From assembly GCF_008831285.2 (NCBI RefSeq), contig NC_045142.1, positions 10,971,952 to 11,035,951 of the forward strand: 64,000 nucleotides of DNA. Reading direction: 5' to 3'. Made by a program: the position numbers and the translations under genes. Of this stretch, positions 47,826-60,096 are shown one piece after another (the stretch's first letter is position 1; each line of letters starts with the position of its first letter). The notes under the pieces were generated by a model that saw only the letters and a program-made list of their open reading frames with translations, was not told the origin of the DNA and did no database searches. This stretch comes from Nymphaea colorata. Its lineage: Eukaryota; Streptophyta; Magnoliopsida; Nymphaeales; Nymphaeaceae.

Positions 47826-50329
47826 CCATACAACCATAGATTCAGGGACTTGCAGACAGGAAATTTTGGTGATGACGACAACGAAAGTGCACAAGCAAGT
47901 GTTAACGGCAAACGAAAACAACGTCGAGCGGAGACAATGCCGACGGTGAATGAAGCTCCAATGGTTGGCCGGTGATGAGAGCGACTACAACAACGCGGAA
48001 TGCAAGAGCATGAGGAAAACACAAAAATTCCGCTTGAAAAGGAAGGGAGTCTTGAGGCTTCTGTACCTCAAGATTTGCAATTAGCGTTACCAAAGGGCAT
48101 ATTCCATAATGCAAATGTTGTGTTTAGAAAGATAATGTTTAGTAGATTCACCAATGCAAATTTATTGCATTACAAAGAACCGAGATTCGACACACCGACA
48201 TGTAATGCAATAGCATTTATGAAGGTAGTAATTGTAGGCAATTTTTAATAGACGGGGCTGAGATGGACAAGACCTAGGGACACTTATATTTAACAAGGAG
48301 GGTTTTGCGTTTGAAGTTTTAATGAATTTAAATGTATTGAAAGAACACTGAATTAATGACTTCCCTTCATGAGTTGAAGACGTAGCCTTACGTTACGAGA
48401 GATTCTCAGGCCGACATGGTCTCGGAATCATGTAAACTTAGTAACTAGATCCAGAAGCTTAGTTTATTTTAGTAGGATTCACACGGATATATTTGAGCAC
48501 TTGGTCAATTCTCTAGGCAAAATTGGACTCATAGTGTTCTATGTGACAAATATATATATATATATATATATTAATCTCAGTGCTTAAATTGGCATATCAG
48601 TTATTTTTTGTTCTAGTATATTACATATGCTACATAAGTTGCATTGATACATAACTCTGATAATAATAGGACATGATAAACCATCTCTATTTTTTCATTT
48701 TGTGGGTACCTAGAGATACAAGGTCTTATGTTTTGATTAAATGTTGCCTGTTTATAGACTTTTGATTATATTTAAGAAAATGAACTATATGGGATGACAA
48801 GAAATTCAATCCGATGAGCCATGTACTGATAAACATCTACGTAGCCGCAATTGTATGGCCAGTACTTGTATATGACATTTATAATTTGTTCAAAGCGAAT
48901 TATAATTCTCATTTTAGAGTCTACTTCAGCAAATGAATTGATTGAATGGGGACCAAAGATCTTGAGCAACCGATCCACTAGAACAACACAAAAGATAAAG
49001 GAGTATTGTTAATTTCTTCATGTTCGTTCCAACTTCGATGTGCCATTTAGACAATCATTGGGTACCTTGGTAGGTCACTCTTGTAAAAAAAAAAAAACAT
49101 CTAGGCGAAGTAGAGCAGCGAATACCTGGCTGAATGGGAAAGGAAAGTCATTTTCTTACTCTGATAAGATATGTCCAATCAAACACGTCATTCATTATTG
49201 AACAATGGCTTTTAGACTCCTTAATAATGTGATGATTTCAATTGAAAATGCTCATGATTGGTCATTCCTAGGTCTTGTAATTTATTTAGTCAAAATTATT
49301 TATTAAACTTATTAGTGACACTAATTCGAGCATGATCAAGTCTAATCAGGTTTTGGAAACCACAACCGATTCCTGAACGGAGCGGTTCATCATCCCGTAT
49401 CGGGTCAGGACGGTTGAGCCGAGCCGTAACTCAACCGACCTCTTTCCAACCTTGTGGCCGTCTGTCTAGTAGCCATTGTTTGTGCAGCCTTGCGGCTGCT
49501 CCTCCTTGTTCGGGTTGGATTGGATATCCGACCCAAACGCCGGACTCTTTTGACAGGCTATCTATGCCGCCCCACTAAGTGGGGCCCACCCAATATTCGT
49601 TATCACGTGATATCTGTGGGCTACTGGTAGTGCAGGCGAGCGGCGCCCACTGCTTGAAACCCACGAGCAAACTCAACCCATCGACGAACCAAACTATGTC
49701 TCGAGACTCGAGAGGTTGGAAAATGATGATGCTAACAATAATTTTGGACCGATCTTTGTCCGATATTTGTAAATAAATTGTTTTCTAATAAAAATAAAAA
49801 TTTCAACGTTAATTCCTTTTAAGTAGGTTAATGTGGGAATAACAATTACATAATTTTTGTTCAAATTTACAATTAAGATGAACAACACTCATTTTAACCA
49901 AACTGACAATCAGACTTTCATCAATTCATTAATCCTACTCGGTTTAATGTACAGGAACGTTGTGCTAACCAAGAAGAGAAACTTACAAATATATGTTTGA
50001 ACCAAACATTCAACAATGAACCATTTTAGTAGGGAAGGTTTTACCTTTTGCCTTCAATTTTAAATGCAATCTATTACCTTTTTGGTCATTTTGTTTGCGT
50101 TAGAGTGATTTTCTGTTAATTTTGTTAAAAAAAAACAAGGGGAAAACTCATTAGGTAAAACCTTACCTTGTTCTATTTCCTATCACTACTCCAAACTTTT
50201 GTTTCACTAAATAACGTGAACAATACATGCTCAATTCTATTTTCATGAACTGCCGTGAAGTGGGTGGCCATAGAACCAGTCAGTCAAGTTTTGAAGAAGC
50301 CTTGAATCCCAACGGGAGAAGTACTACAA
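47826..50329. other. Gene-free interval with an AT microsatellite
   Basis: An AT simple repeat lies at about 48,547-48,571. A plus-strand frame at 48,000-48,248 and a minus-strand frame at 48,022-47,807 have no recognisable domains. No bounded element was seen. Confidence 0.4.
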
Positions 50330-51040
50330 CGGTAATTTCATGGGATGCATCACGTGACGTGAGAGCATAGGAGAAAGCACGGAAGGGCAAAGTCTGGCTG
50401 CTCAATGACCGTTTACGGTTTATACTGGTTTCTGTGAGAAGTGCCTTTGTCTTGTCATCTTCTCTTTTTCCCCATTTACCAACCCTCCAAACAGAGGAGG
50501 GACCAGCGAGCGACAGCGAGACTATGGCGCTCCAAAAAGTTCTTGTAATTTAAAACAAATATTTTTTGGATGGCAGTACTTGAATGTGACTAATTTCGGA
50601 AAAATGAGGCAATTTTCTAAAAAAAGTTTGACAAAAAAAACTAGTCTCAAGTGGATTTGTTTTAGATGTATTACAGCCTCCTCATTTATTTATCTGTTCA
50701 TATAAACCTGATAAAGGCCTCAGTAATTAATTTAGGCATAAACGATCTGATTTTTTTTTATTTAATGAATTTATTGTATTCCTAGTTTTTAATTTGTTTC
50801 TCTAATAAAAGAAGGGGAACCATGTTTCTCACAGTTTTTGTGATCAAAATTTTGTATATTTATGTTTAAACAATTAAAATAAAGTAAAGAAAATATATAT
50901 ATAGTCAGAGTGCAGTTGCGGTTGGTCCAAGGAAGCACCTAAGTGGGTTCCGAACGAGTGCAAATTTCAAGTGCCATACGTAGTTTACAACAAACCAACA
51001 AATTTTTTTTCTTTATTCTCTCCCATGATTCAACTATTTT
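50330..51040. repeat. Local duplication block A, copy 1
   Basis: It is collinear with 55,875-56,700. Shared landmarks are GGTAATTTCRTSGGATGCATCACG at the start, a 30-base identical block at 50,394-50,423 (= 55,936-55,965), GGCAGTACTTGAAT (50,571 / 56,104), and a GAGTGCAGT...GTTGGTCCA block (50,907 / 56,611). No protein domain is recognised in either copy; it may be an old gene flank. Confidence 0.75.
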
Positions 51041-52250
51041 TTTTTTTTTTGGGTTAAATGAAATGTCTAAGTTGAAAAATTTTATTAAATATTTTATCAG
51101 TTGAAAAAAATCTTTTAATTTTTGTTTTATTTAAAATTAATTTTTATTAAATGTTGACAAGATTTGGGTGTTGACTCGGAAGCGAATATGGCTGAAATAG
51201 AAAGAACAAAAAGTACATCCCATCCATGGAGTTTGAAATGTCCGGAAACCTGGATATTCGGGAACAAAATCATATATGGTACGGGCATCAATTATGTAAA
51301 TTTCTTATGAAATTTAACTAAGCGAATTTATGTTCTAATCAAATACAGAATTCCATCGGCAGCTTTGACATCTTTTAAAGCAACGGGCAATTCAAATATC
51401 CCCCCTTGAGAAAGTACATTATTTTTTACAGTGTTGTAATGATTGATCTAGAAATCCAATCAGCCATGCCACCATTCAACAAAGATTTTTAGTGATTGTA
51501 TAGTTATTTAAAGTAACTAGAAATTCTTTTTTATAAGACATTAAATATTTGGTTAGTAAGTTTTTAATTACAGTGATTCGCTGCATCTCTTGGGGCTACC
51601 CCATATAACTTCACTCAAATTCACCAAGTTTCAACACTGAATTAAAGTTTTAAAGAGTGGGTTCCGTGGGGCATACCCTACATATGTTTCATGATATGAT
51701 TAAAAAGAACATAGTTGGCATAAATATTGATCATGAGTCGGCAGAGTCAGTTCTGATCATCCATTTTTTAGGTCATGAGTCATTGTTTGGCGAATCAATT
51801 TGGATTGTCAACTAATTACATGCTTTTTTTTTGTCATGTGTTATTGGATACTAAAGTTTATTATTTTTTGAATTGTGAATCCTTACAAACTTTATTAGGT
51901 ATGCACAAATAATTATGTTATTCAATTAAAACATAAAGTCATAAGTCCCAACAGACTAACTTTTTTTATCCATTTGTCTGAAAAATACATTATAAAAATT
52001 TATAACCTAACTGGCTGAGTCATTGAGTCAACTAACCCTCTGGCAACTAACACTCTGACCAGCTGACTTATTTTCCAGCCAATCTGGCTCTGAGTCACAA
52101 GTTAATGTGTTTCATTATCTTAATCAGAGTTCGAAATCTGTTTTGTTTTTCTATTAAATTTGCTTTAAAACTTAGATAAGCTTATAAAAAGGATAATAAA
52201 TTATTAGTATTGTCAAACAACTTGTTAACATTTGTTACATTAAACGAACC
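51041..52250. other. Gene-free interval inside duplication copy 1
   Basis: AT-rich, non-coding. No clear partner was recognised in copy 2, whose corresponding interval (56,700-57,440) is shorter. Confidence 0.4.
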
Positions 52251-52258
52251 GTTGTATC

Positions 52259-53413
52259 CTAAGTCACACGGGTGCGGGTGCGATATGGGTGCGGATACGA
52301 GAATATGAGTATGAACACGGTAATTTTCACAATTCTCGAATACGCGGATACGGCAAAATATAATATTCTAAAAAATTATAAATTGAAAAAAAAAACATGA
52401 AATTAAAAGTTCACTGAACTCTCAAACTTATAAACAAAACATTGTTTATCACAAAACATTATTTATCAATATCATCATTCAAGTAATTGTCAATGATCAA
52501 ATCGCCCTCATACTCATCTTCTTCTTCCACAATTTCACATGTTGACGGAATAGAAGGTTCTTCGAATTTTGAATTAACGACCTCTTATCCACAACCACCC
52601 TTATCCTCGATATATTCCCCCCTTTCTTTCTTTTGTTAATTTATTATGAAAGTTTTGTGTTGGTGATTTTAATTTGATCCTGAGAAGTCTAGTCGGACTC
52701 CTGCTTTGGCTAGTTGCATCTCCTTTTCTAACTTCATTCATGAATAGTGAACTTTTTGAAATCACAGACCACAAATTCAAATTCTTTTGGTCGAACAATT
52801 GCCATTGAAATGAGAATGTTATGTTCTGCAACCTGCATTGATGGATATTTCATCAATAAGTCTTGGCTGGAGGAGTTTGAACATATGGTTAGTTTGTCAT
52901 TCCTCGCGAGAACGACCTCTGATCCACAACTCTCACACTCATTAGAAGACGAGTGCTTCTTGGTTGGAACTTGGAAGTTTAGAACTCACTTTCCACATTA
53001 AACCCAAAGAGAACCTCCCCTCGACAAATCCAAAAACAGAAAAAAAAAATCCAAATCCGAATGAAAAACCTTAACTTCTAATATCAAAAAGAAAAAAAAA
53101 AAAAACCACTTAGGCACTTACCTCTCTGTCGCCGCCTGCCACCGGACACGACCGGATGTCACCTTCGGTCGCCGTCACCGTCGCCCACCATCGCTGCCGA
53201 CTTTTTGCTGCTTAGACGGAAAAGTATAGACCTAACTGAAGACGGAAGAGTGAAGTGTGAAGACCAAAGGGAGACGCTCGAGTCTCGACCTAACTTAACA
53301 TCAATCGGTTTTTTGGGTTTGACCCAGACCCAATCCAAATGTTTCGGTGACGTATCCGTATCCGAATCGCCATATCGGCGTATTGATTAATGCCACGTAT
53401 CCGTGTGACTTAG
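52259..53413. mobile_element. hAT-type element, 1.16 kb, perfect 8-bp target duplication
   Basis: The inverted ends are perfect for at least 13 bp: CTAAGTCACACGG at the left and CCGTGTGACTTAG at the right. GTTGTATC flanks both sides exactly (52,251-52,258 and 53,414-53,421). Subterminal repeats are GGTGCGG/CGGATACG types at the left and CCGTATCCG at the right. The interior is not a recognised transposase. On the minus strand near 52,550-52,470 a frame ends in the acidic run EIVEEEDEYEGDLIIDNYLN, and a CpG-rich patch lies at 53,120-53,210. It may be a deletion derivative that keeps the 3' end of a transposase, or it may carry captured sequence. The exact flanks argue for recent insertion. Confidence 0.85.
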
Positions 53414-53617
53414 GTTGTATCATTTCTTTCCAGTTTCATGCAAAATATGAAAAAAAAAAAAGGAATTGAGATCTTGTCTTAACACACCTACTCAAAGTCG
53501 CCCATCTAATAAAATTGGAGCTATGCTCCTAAACGGGGAACACATTACCTGGCAGTGGGGCGTGATAGATGGGAGACTTATGGCACATGAGGTGGCAATT
53601 GAGGCTTTGCTGTTAAG

Positions 53618-53847
53618 TAGGAGTGGGCATCGGGTCAGGCCAGTCAAGGTGCCGTTGCGGCAGCCCAGGTTCAAGCCTTGTCAATTTCAACTGGGCTTGG
53701 GTCTAAACCTGTTTTGTTTTAATAAAAAAAATTAAAATATATGTATTGTACGAAGAAAATTATATAAAATATATATTTATGATTAATAATAATTGCTTTT
53801 ATCAGCCCAACTCCAAGCCATTTTTGTGGTGTCGACCCGACCCGGTG
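53618..53847. mobile_element. hAT-type miniature element inserted in duplication copy 1
   Basis: The left end is TAGGAGTGGGCATCGGGTC; the right end read inward is CACCGGGTCGGGTCGAC. Flanks are CTGTTAAG (53,610-53,617) and CTGTCAAG (53,848-53,855). The matching place in copy 2 (57,517-57,524) holds a single CTGTTAAG and continues directly into the sequence found to the right of the element in copy 1, so it represents the unoccupied site. The AT core matches the element at 34,719. Confidence 0.85.
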
Positions 53848-53984
53848 CTGTCAAGTGATCAAGTTTGGGAAGCAACATGCACCTCTTAACGTGGTATTCT
53901 TCAAGACAGATAGGGAGGGAAGGGGTGACGGCCGGGCCACCAGTGCACCCTTGTTCTTTTTAAGGGTGAAGCCAAGGGATGGTC

Positions 53985-54150
53985 GACATGGACCTTAGTC
54001 CCACTTCAATTTTTTTTAATTTATATGTAAGTTTTAAAAAATTTCACTTGTTTTATATAAAAATTTAAAAAAATACATTTTAGCCATTGTCAAAATTTAA
54101 AAACATTAATTCGTCCCCGTTCATAAAAAAAATTTAACTCCACCCTTACT
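53985..54150. repeat. AT-rich dispersed repeat fragment
   Basis: The segment from AGCCAAGGGATGGTCGACATGG to TTTAACTCCACCCTTACTT shows short inverted ends and an AT-rich core, like the elements at 33,859, 41,645 and 54,866. Copy 2 lacks a clear counterpart, so this is probably another insertion. Confidence 0.4.
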
Positions 54151-54865
54151 TCTTTCTAATCAAACATTGCTGGAGGATAAGCCTCACATCAATTTATTAA
54201 GAAAAAAATTATTATATGACAAGGCTAAAAAGAAAAACCAGTTGTTGCAACGGGAATTTATAAAGAAGAGAGCATAACAACATTGTCAAAACTAGGGTTG
54301 ATGTGAAAAAATAGAAATTCTATGGCTGACAGATCAAAGTCGACAAACTTGTTCACCCCAATTCTTCAAAATTCATCAGCCTAATCGTTATATATATTGC
54401 AGATTGGTTAGGCTGATGAATTTGAGGAAGAAAAGAGATGCAAATTCTAGTTAGTTGGTAAAATTACAAAGAATCACTAGTAAAAAAATTAAGCTTATAA
54501 TATAAACATAAATGACGCTTCTAGGGCACAACACTTTTAAAATAAATAAAACTTCGACTAGGGGTTGGTGTTGCAGGCAGGGCTCGAGGCTAGACCCCGT
54601 CCCCCTTGTTTGCCATTCCCTACACCTAAGATGAAGGTTGCACTATTTCACAACATTGCTAAGCCAAATTTTTATATATACATGCTAAGTTTGTATATAG
54701 ACTCATATTGAAAATCCACTTTTCAACCATTTACATGTTTTTAGTTCAAATTTCTATATCTGCCGATGACACTGGGATTGGAAATTGTTCAAGCTCTGGA
54801 TCATCCCTTTTAAGAAGGACAAACATAAAAGCTCATTCCCTTGTTGACGCATGGGTTCGAGGCAC

Positions 54866-55051
54866 GGGCAGAGCTAGAATTTTTTCATAAGGTGGGTTGA
54901 ATTAAAGTTTCTAAATTTTGATTAAGGCCGAAATGTCATTTTTCAATATAAAACAAGTGAAATTTTTTAAAATTCACATGTAAATTATTATTTTTTTTTT
55001 TTTGAAGTGGAGGCAAGGTCCATATGGGATCAACCTTGGCTCTACCCCTAG
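54866..55051. mobile_element. Miniature element with GGGCAGAGCTAG-type ends
   Basis: The left end is GGGCAGAGCTAGAATTTTTT; the right end read inward is TAGGGGTAGAGCCAAGG. The AT core is shared with 2,956-3,110. No gene is present. The target duplication was not resolved. Confidence 0.55.
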
Positions 55052-55202
55052 CTGGAGGGCAAATCCACATCCAAAGCCATATATTTTAAGGTAGCAATTG
55101 ATTGACAACCCTCAATAAATGGTATTTTGCTAAGGGAGAGTTTGTGAAAAATAATTACCTTTTTGTAGTTTCTAAAAACTGGTTTTTGTGTATAAAGAGG
55201 AT

Positions 55203-55497
55203 TAGGGATGTAAATATGTCCAATTTGAAAATTGCTCCTACAATCGGATTGGTTCATTTTTACACAAATATCTTACATATAATGCTCCTGTAATTTTGAA
55301 AATTGGCAAAGTCTGGTTCAAAGATTCAGATTCAGATATTAATATAAAAATAGAATTTAGATTTGATTTGGATTGTAAAATCGGATTCAGATACGACTTT
55401 CTTTTTATTTATATTGGAATCCGAATATATGAATATCCGAAAAAGGCATATATGATTAAGAGTATATCCAATCCAAATTGGATCTATTGACTTCCTA
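55203..55497. mobile_element. hAT-type miniature element, third member of the 42.2-kb family
   Basis: The left end is TAGGGATGTAAATATGTCC; the right end read inward is TAGGAAGTCAATAGATCC. Flanks AAGAGGAT (55,195-55,202) and AAAAGGAC (55,498-55,505) agree at 6 of 8 positions, an aged target duplication. The interior shows GATTCAGATATTAA/GATTTGGATTG repeats and the AAGAGTATATC block seen at 42,560. Confidence 0.8.
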
Positions 55498-55874
55498 AAA
55501 AGGACTAGAGAAAAATTTGGAAGAGGCAAAACCCTACTTTCAACATGCAACTTAGGATCTCCTTCCCTCACTCCCAACGCTAAAGTTGCTTCACCTAAGT
55601 CATATGATACACCCTTTAGTGTCATAAATACCAACATCTACAATTTAAAAAAATTGCACTCACAAGAATGAATCAAACTGAAAGTGCATCATCTACACGA
55701 CCCTGGTCACTCATACCAACTATGCTAATTTCACATAATCGAAATTGAACAGCAACAAAATCAGGTGGTGACTTTTTTCCTGCAACAATATTGGTTACCG
55801 TTGTCTTGTTTTTTTGCTTTTTCGTTTCTGGTCATTTACTTTTGTTGCCTACAGCGGGGGTCTGTTAACCATCA

Positions 55875-56700
55875 ATGGTAATTTCGTCGGATGCATCACG
55901 GGAGATGCTTAGGACAAAGCAGAAAAAGCCATAGACTGGCTGCTCAATGACCGTTTACGGTTTATCCAGCGACTGGTTTCTGGAAGCACCGCCGTTTTCT
56001 TGTCATTTTTTCATTTTTCCGGTTACGCCGGACGACGGCGAGAATACGGCTAATAAATGTTACAATGGGTTCTTCCAAAAGTTTTTCTAATTTGAAATAG
56101 ACGGCAGTACTTGAATAAATATCACTGATGAGGTAATTTTTTTTAAAAAAAAGTCGAGTAAATTTAATTTAGATGTGTTCGGGCGCCTTGATTTCTGCCG
56201 GATTTACACAGGAGTAGTTATATATTATACCCTTCACAAATGAAGAGTAGGCGAGCTACAAACTCTTTATAAAAACGGAGCTACAGTGTGGTTGGTGTAG
56301 GCTAGTGCTCAGACTATCTCTTCAAAAATTTCGTTAATCACACATCAAACCTAATTAAAGCGCTATTCAGCTAATAAAATTGGTTCTAAAGAACAAGTGT
56401 AAAATAAGAAGCCTTTGTCATGGCATGTTAGGGCGCATAACGGGGGAAGCGCGCTTCTGATAAATATTTTATCGATTCAAATTTAGGCGATATAATTTTC
56501 TTTCCTGAATTTTTTTATGGTTTCATTTTTTTAAGAAATCAAAATAAGGTAAGGAAAAAAAAAATTCAATAACTCGCCTAATATTAATATATAGTGGAGT
56601 CGTTGGTCGTCTGAGTGCAGTCGCTGTTGGTCCAGCGGGATCGCAGTTTTCAACAAAGTCATTACTCTTTCTCCTTTATTCGCTCTCCCCATTCTTTTCT
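55875..56700. repeat. Local duplication block A, copy 2
   Basis: Partner of 50,330-51,040; see the landmarks there. Nothing coding was recognised, though minus-strand frames of low complexity exist at 56,531-56,858. Confidence 0.75.
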
Positions 56701-57454
56701 TTTTTTTTCCTTTTCTTCGTCGGCCACACTTTTGCCAAGCGCTTGAATTCTTTTTTATTCCCTCCACGTAGAAATTGTTCTTTTTCCTGAAATAAATTAT
56801 AATTTCCACGCGGAGTTTGGGTCTTGAATAATAGTTTCACCAAAAGATAATTGACCATTTTACAACTTCATTTATAAACCTTGGATGATATCTCATAATT
56901 TTTAATTTGAAATAAAACTTTTCTATTATTTAGGACATGTGTTGAGCCCCGCTCTAATACCACTACAACGATTTGACCCAGTCTTGCACTAAGCTCAGAC
57001 TTCGGTTTGATGGATCTCAACTCACTCTAAACAATTTTGGTTGAGAAAGGCTTAGAACCATAACAACCAATCACTTAATAACACGAAACTAAATTTAATT
57101 ATCAAAATGGGTATTACAAGTTTATATAGTAAATCATGTTCCAAATTTTCGGGTGGATACTTAGGCCGATACTCATAGGCAGCAGGGCATGTGACGAATC
57201 AAAGTTTGGTTAAATGTAGAAAAATGATAAGCCAATTTTTTTTTGTGGCCGTTCGAAGGTTAGTTGCAAACAGATGTATAAATTAAAGGGTAATGTTTAA
57301 TTACTAAAAACAAAACTTGCACCTATATGCTAACAAGATAAAGGGTTAAGTGAAACTTTTTTTTTATAAATAATAAATAAAATGCTTTTCATTATTACAC
57401 GAAAAAAATTTTGCACCCGGATCGCGCTAAAAGGTAAGGCCAAATGAGTTATAA
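56701..57454. other. Spacer between duplication blocks in copy 2, no gene
   Basis: AT-rich non-coding DNA, about 0.75 kb against about 2.4 kb in copy 1, where a 1.16-kb hAT insertion accounts for much of the difference. Confidence 0.45.
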
Positions 57455-58470
57455 CTCTATCTCGCGGTGGGGCGGTTAGGGATTTCACACTCAACGGGGG
57501 AAACTGTGTGGCTTTGCTGTTAAGTCATCAATTAAGGAGCAGCATGCACCTCTGCACGTGGTTCTCAAATAGGGAGAAACTGGGGGCGACCGCCTTTGGG
57601 TCGCGACAAAAGAGGATGGGCTCTATCTATCCTCTAATCACTTTTCCAATTCAAACCACAGCCGCTGGCAGTTGCGACTCCCCTTTAGTCCAATCTCATC
57701 AAGTCTGGCGGCTTCATCTTTGGGTTCTGAAGGAGAGAAAGAAAGATAGATGCAAATTCTAATTAATGGTTATCAAGTAAGATCGAATAAGCTTAGAATG
57801 TATAAGAAATTACTTATTTCATAAGTGTAAACTTTAGGTAGTTTTTTAATTTGTGTGTTAGTAAAATTAAATCTACGAGCATAAGCATGATTTTCATGAA
57901 AATCGAATTGACTACACAAATCCAACTTGCTACCTTTGAGGCAAACGGTAACAATTGCAACATTATTTTTGCCGTCTTTCGTGGTACCGGTTGATTTTTC
58001 GAGGTTTTATTAGTCAAGCCGAGTTCAAGCTGATTGAATTTAGACTCGACTCGGCTCGTGTTCATCCCTAGTCACTCACACACTGATTCAGTTGATGATT
58101 TTTCAAACGAATTGGTATCGATATAAACCATTTAGGGTATCTAAATCCGAATCGATAAAAACCATATAAGGTATCTTCAAAGACATCCGATAAAATTGGA
58201 ACGACAAAATGATATAGGGGCTAAGTACTTTAAATTGGCAAAGTTACTAATTTATAAAATGTTGATAGTACTTTCATGCTATCTCTCTTTATTAATTGTT
58301 GAAAGCAAATCCGGCAGTTCGTACCTTCAAGCAAGCAAGCAACCTACACTCTAAAATATAACAATACTTCGGCTAGGAGCTGGTGTTGCAGTCAAAGGCT
58401 CCCTTTCCTTTCCTTTTTCATTCACTAAGCAAAGCCTAAGCCTAAGATTGAATTTCGTATGGTTTCAGTT
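57455..58470. repeat. Local duplication block B, copy 2
   Basis: Partner of 53,470-54,660. It carries the unoccupied site CTGTTAAG at 57,517-57,524. No domain was recognised in its frames. Confidence 0.75.
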
Positions 58471-59680
58471 GTTGGTGGTAGGAGAGCTGCATGCATGCAG
58501 CGATAGCAGGGGCGTAGCCACGAGGCAAACTGTCATACAATACATTAAATATAATTTTTGAAAGTTTTCTACAAGGGCTAATATCTATTTTTGAAAAGTT
58601 TTACGAGGGTCAAACTCATTTTTTAAAAATTTATTGAGTAAATTTTGCTTTTTCAAAATGTAAAGAGAGGGGGAGAGACGAGGAGGGGTGGGCTGCCAAA
58701 AATGTTAAAGTAGTTTAAAAAACAAACAGAAAAATATATTAAAATTATTTTTTAATATATACATTAAAGACTAGGTAATACTTAATGGTGCTCTTAAATT
58801 GCTGTAAAATCAAACTAATTTGCTTCCAATTCCATTTTCGCATGATGAATCACGACATCACTTGTCAAAATTTTGTATGTGGTTGCGAAATTTGTTTATT
58901 TTAGTGTATAGATTTACATGTAAGTTCCCGTTTTCAACTATTAGCTTTGTACTTAAATTTCTGTGGGTCATCATGAACCCCTGCTTTTACTAAAGGATGA
59001 AAGAACTGAATTCTTTTGTAATTCGATTACTTGAACTAGAAGATGCGGTAGATATCGGCTGACAAACCGCCGGCCTCGGTGCCGGAGATGGCGACGCTGC
59101 TGCAAGGTCAACCGGACTTGCCATTTCGCCGGTGTGAATTTCGCAGAGGACCACAAGAGAGGCAAAAAAAGGGAAAAGGTGTGCCGAAAGCAACGGATTC
59201 CAAGTTGCCCTTTGGGCCCTTTTTTCCTTCTTTGAAAGCCAGCGAATCAATTTATGTCTGCTTCGAAACTCGGTCTCCGGGGGATGTTTGTCCACGTCAA
59301 GCAAAAACCGGCAACTTGCCGGTGGGACCTCTGCAAGGTCAATCCACACCGCCGACTCTATTTTGAATAACAAAACAAGTTTGAATGTGTTTCCGTAAAA
59401 CTTTACTTCTAAAATTATTCTGGAAAAATGACAGATACGTGCTCGGGTTTGACACTTTCCCCTTGCTGTAAATCTTTTCCCGAAACTTCAACATCATTTC
59501 ATATATATATATATATATATTTTTAAATGAATCATTGGGGCAAGTGGTCCTCTGCCCACTCCCATGTTCCTCATATGCTACCTTCTTCTCCGTTATCGAA
59601 TATTTATGGCACTAAATATTATATAAAAATAGGAAGGGTTTTGATTTCCTTCTGTAATCTGGTTTCCTTCTTCTTTGCTT
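58471..59680. other. Upstream region of the methyltransferase-like gene
   Basis: An AT-rich repeat lies at about 58,508-58,690 (GGGGCGTAGCCACGAGGC, then AT-rich). A CpG-rich patch at 59,040-59,360 contains a minus-strand frame MASPVDLAAASPSPAPRPAV that could be the first exon of a divergent gene, but no further exons were found. An AT microsatellite lies at about 59,503-59,521. Confidence 0.45.
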
Positions 59681-59690
59681 CTCACAAAAG

Positions 59691-59932
59691 AAGAGAGAGA
59701 GAGAGAGAGAGAAAGGGTAGGCGAGATAAAAGGAGAGGCGAGATTGTGGAAGGAGAGAGGAAGTCATGGAAGTCTTCTGCCTTCAAACCTTACTGTGGAA
59801 CCGAGTCGCCTCTGCCGCCCACCTTCCTTCTTCCCTCATCGGCGCCAACCATACCGCCGCTCGGTTCTGCTCTCGATAGTCCTCTTCTTTTCAAACCCTA
59901 ACAAAACGTCCTTCTTCTTCTTCTTCTTCTTT
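59691..59932 (+). repeat. GA and TTC simple repeats in the presumed 5' leader
   Basis: GA repeats run 59,691-59,713 and TTC repeats 59,911-59,931, just upstream of the methyltransferase-like start. Such tracts are frequent in plant core promoters and 5' untranslated regions. No function is shown here. Confidence 0.85.
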
Positions 59933-60096
59933 GATTTTGTCCTTTGTGAGGATCCAACAGAAACAGGAAAAGAAGTTGGTAGCCGAGAAGTTCTTGAATT
60001 CTTTTGTTCTTTGTGGAGCAAATTTGGTTTGGTTTTCTGTTGTTCTTTTTGGGGTTCATCGTTTTCTTTGAGTTTCAGTTTGTTGGTAAGAGGAAA

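Larger units (their letters stand above)
53470..54660. repeat. Local duplication block B, copy 1
   Basis: It is collinear with 57,455-58,470. Shared landmarks are GAGGCTTTGCTGTTAAG (53,602 / 57,510, before the inserted element), AACATGCACCTCTTAACGTGG (53,873 / 57,542), GATGCAAATTCTARTTA (54,437 / 57,750) and ACTTCGRCTAGGRGYTGGTGTTGCAG (54,551 / 58,366). No protein domain is recognised. Confidence 0.75.
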
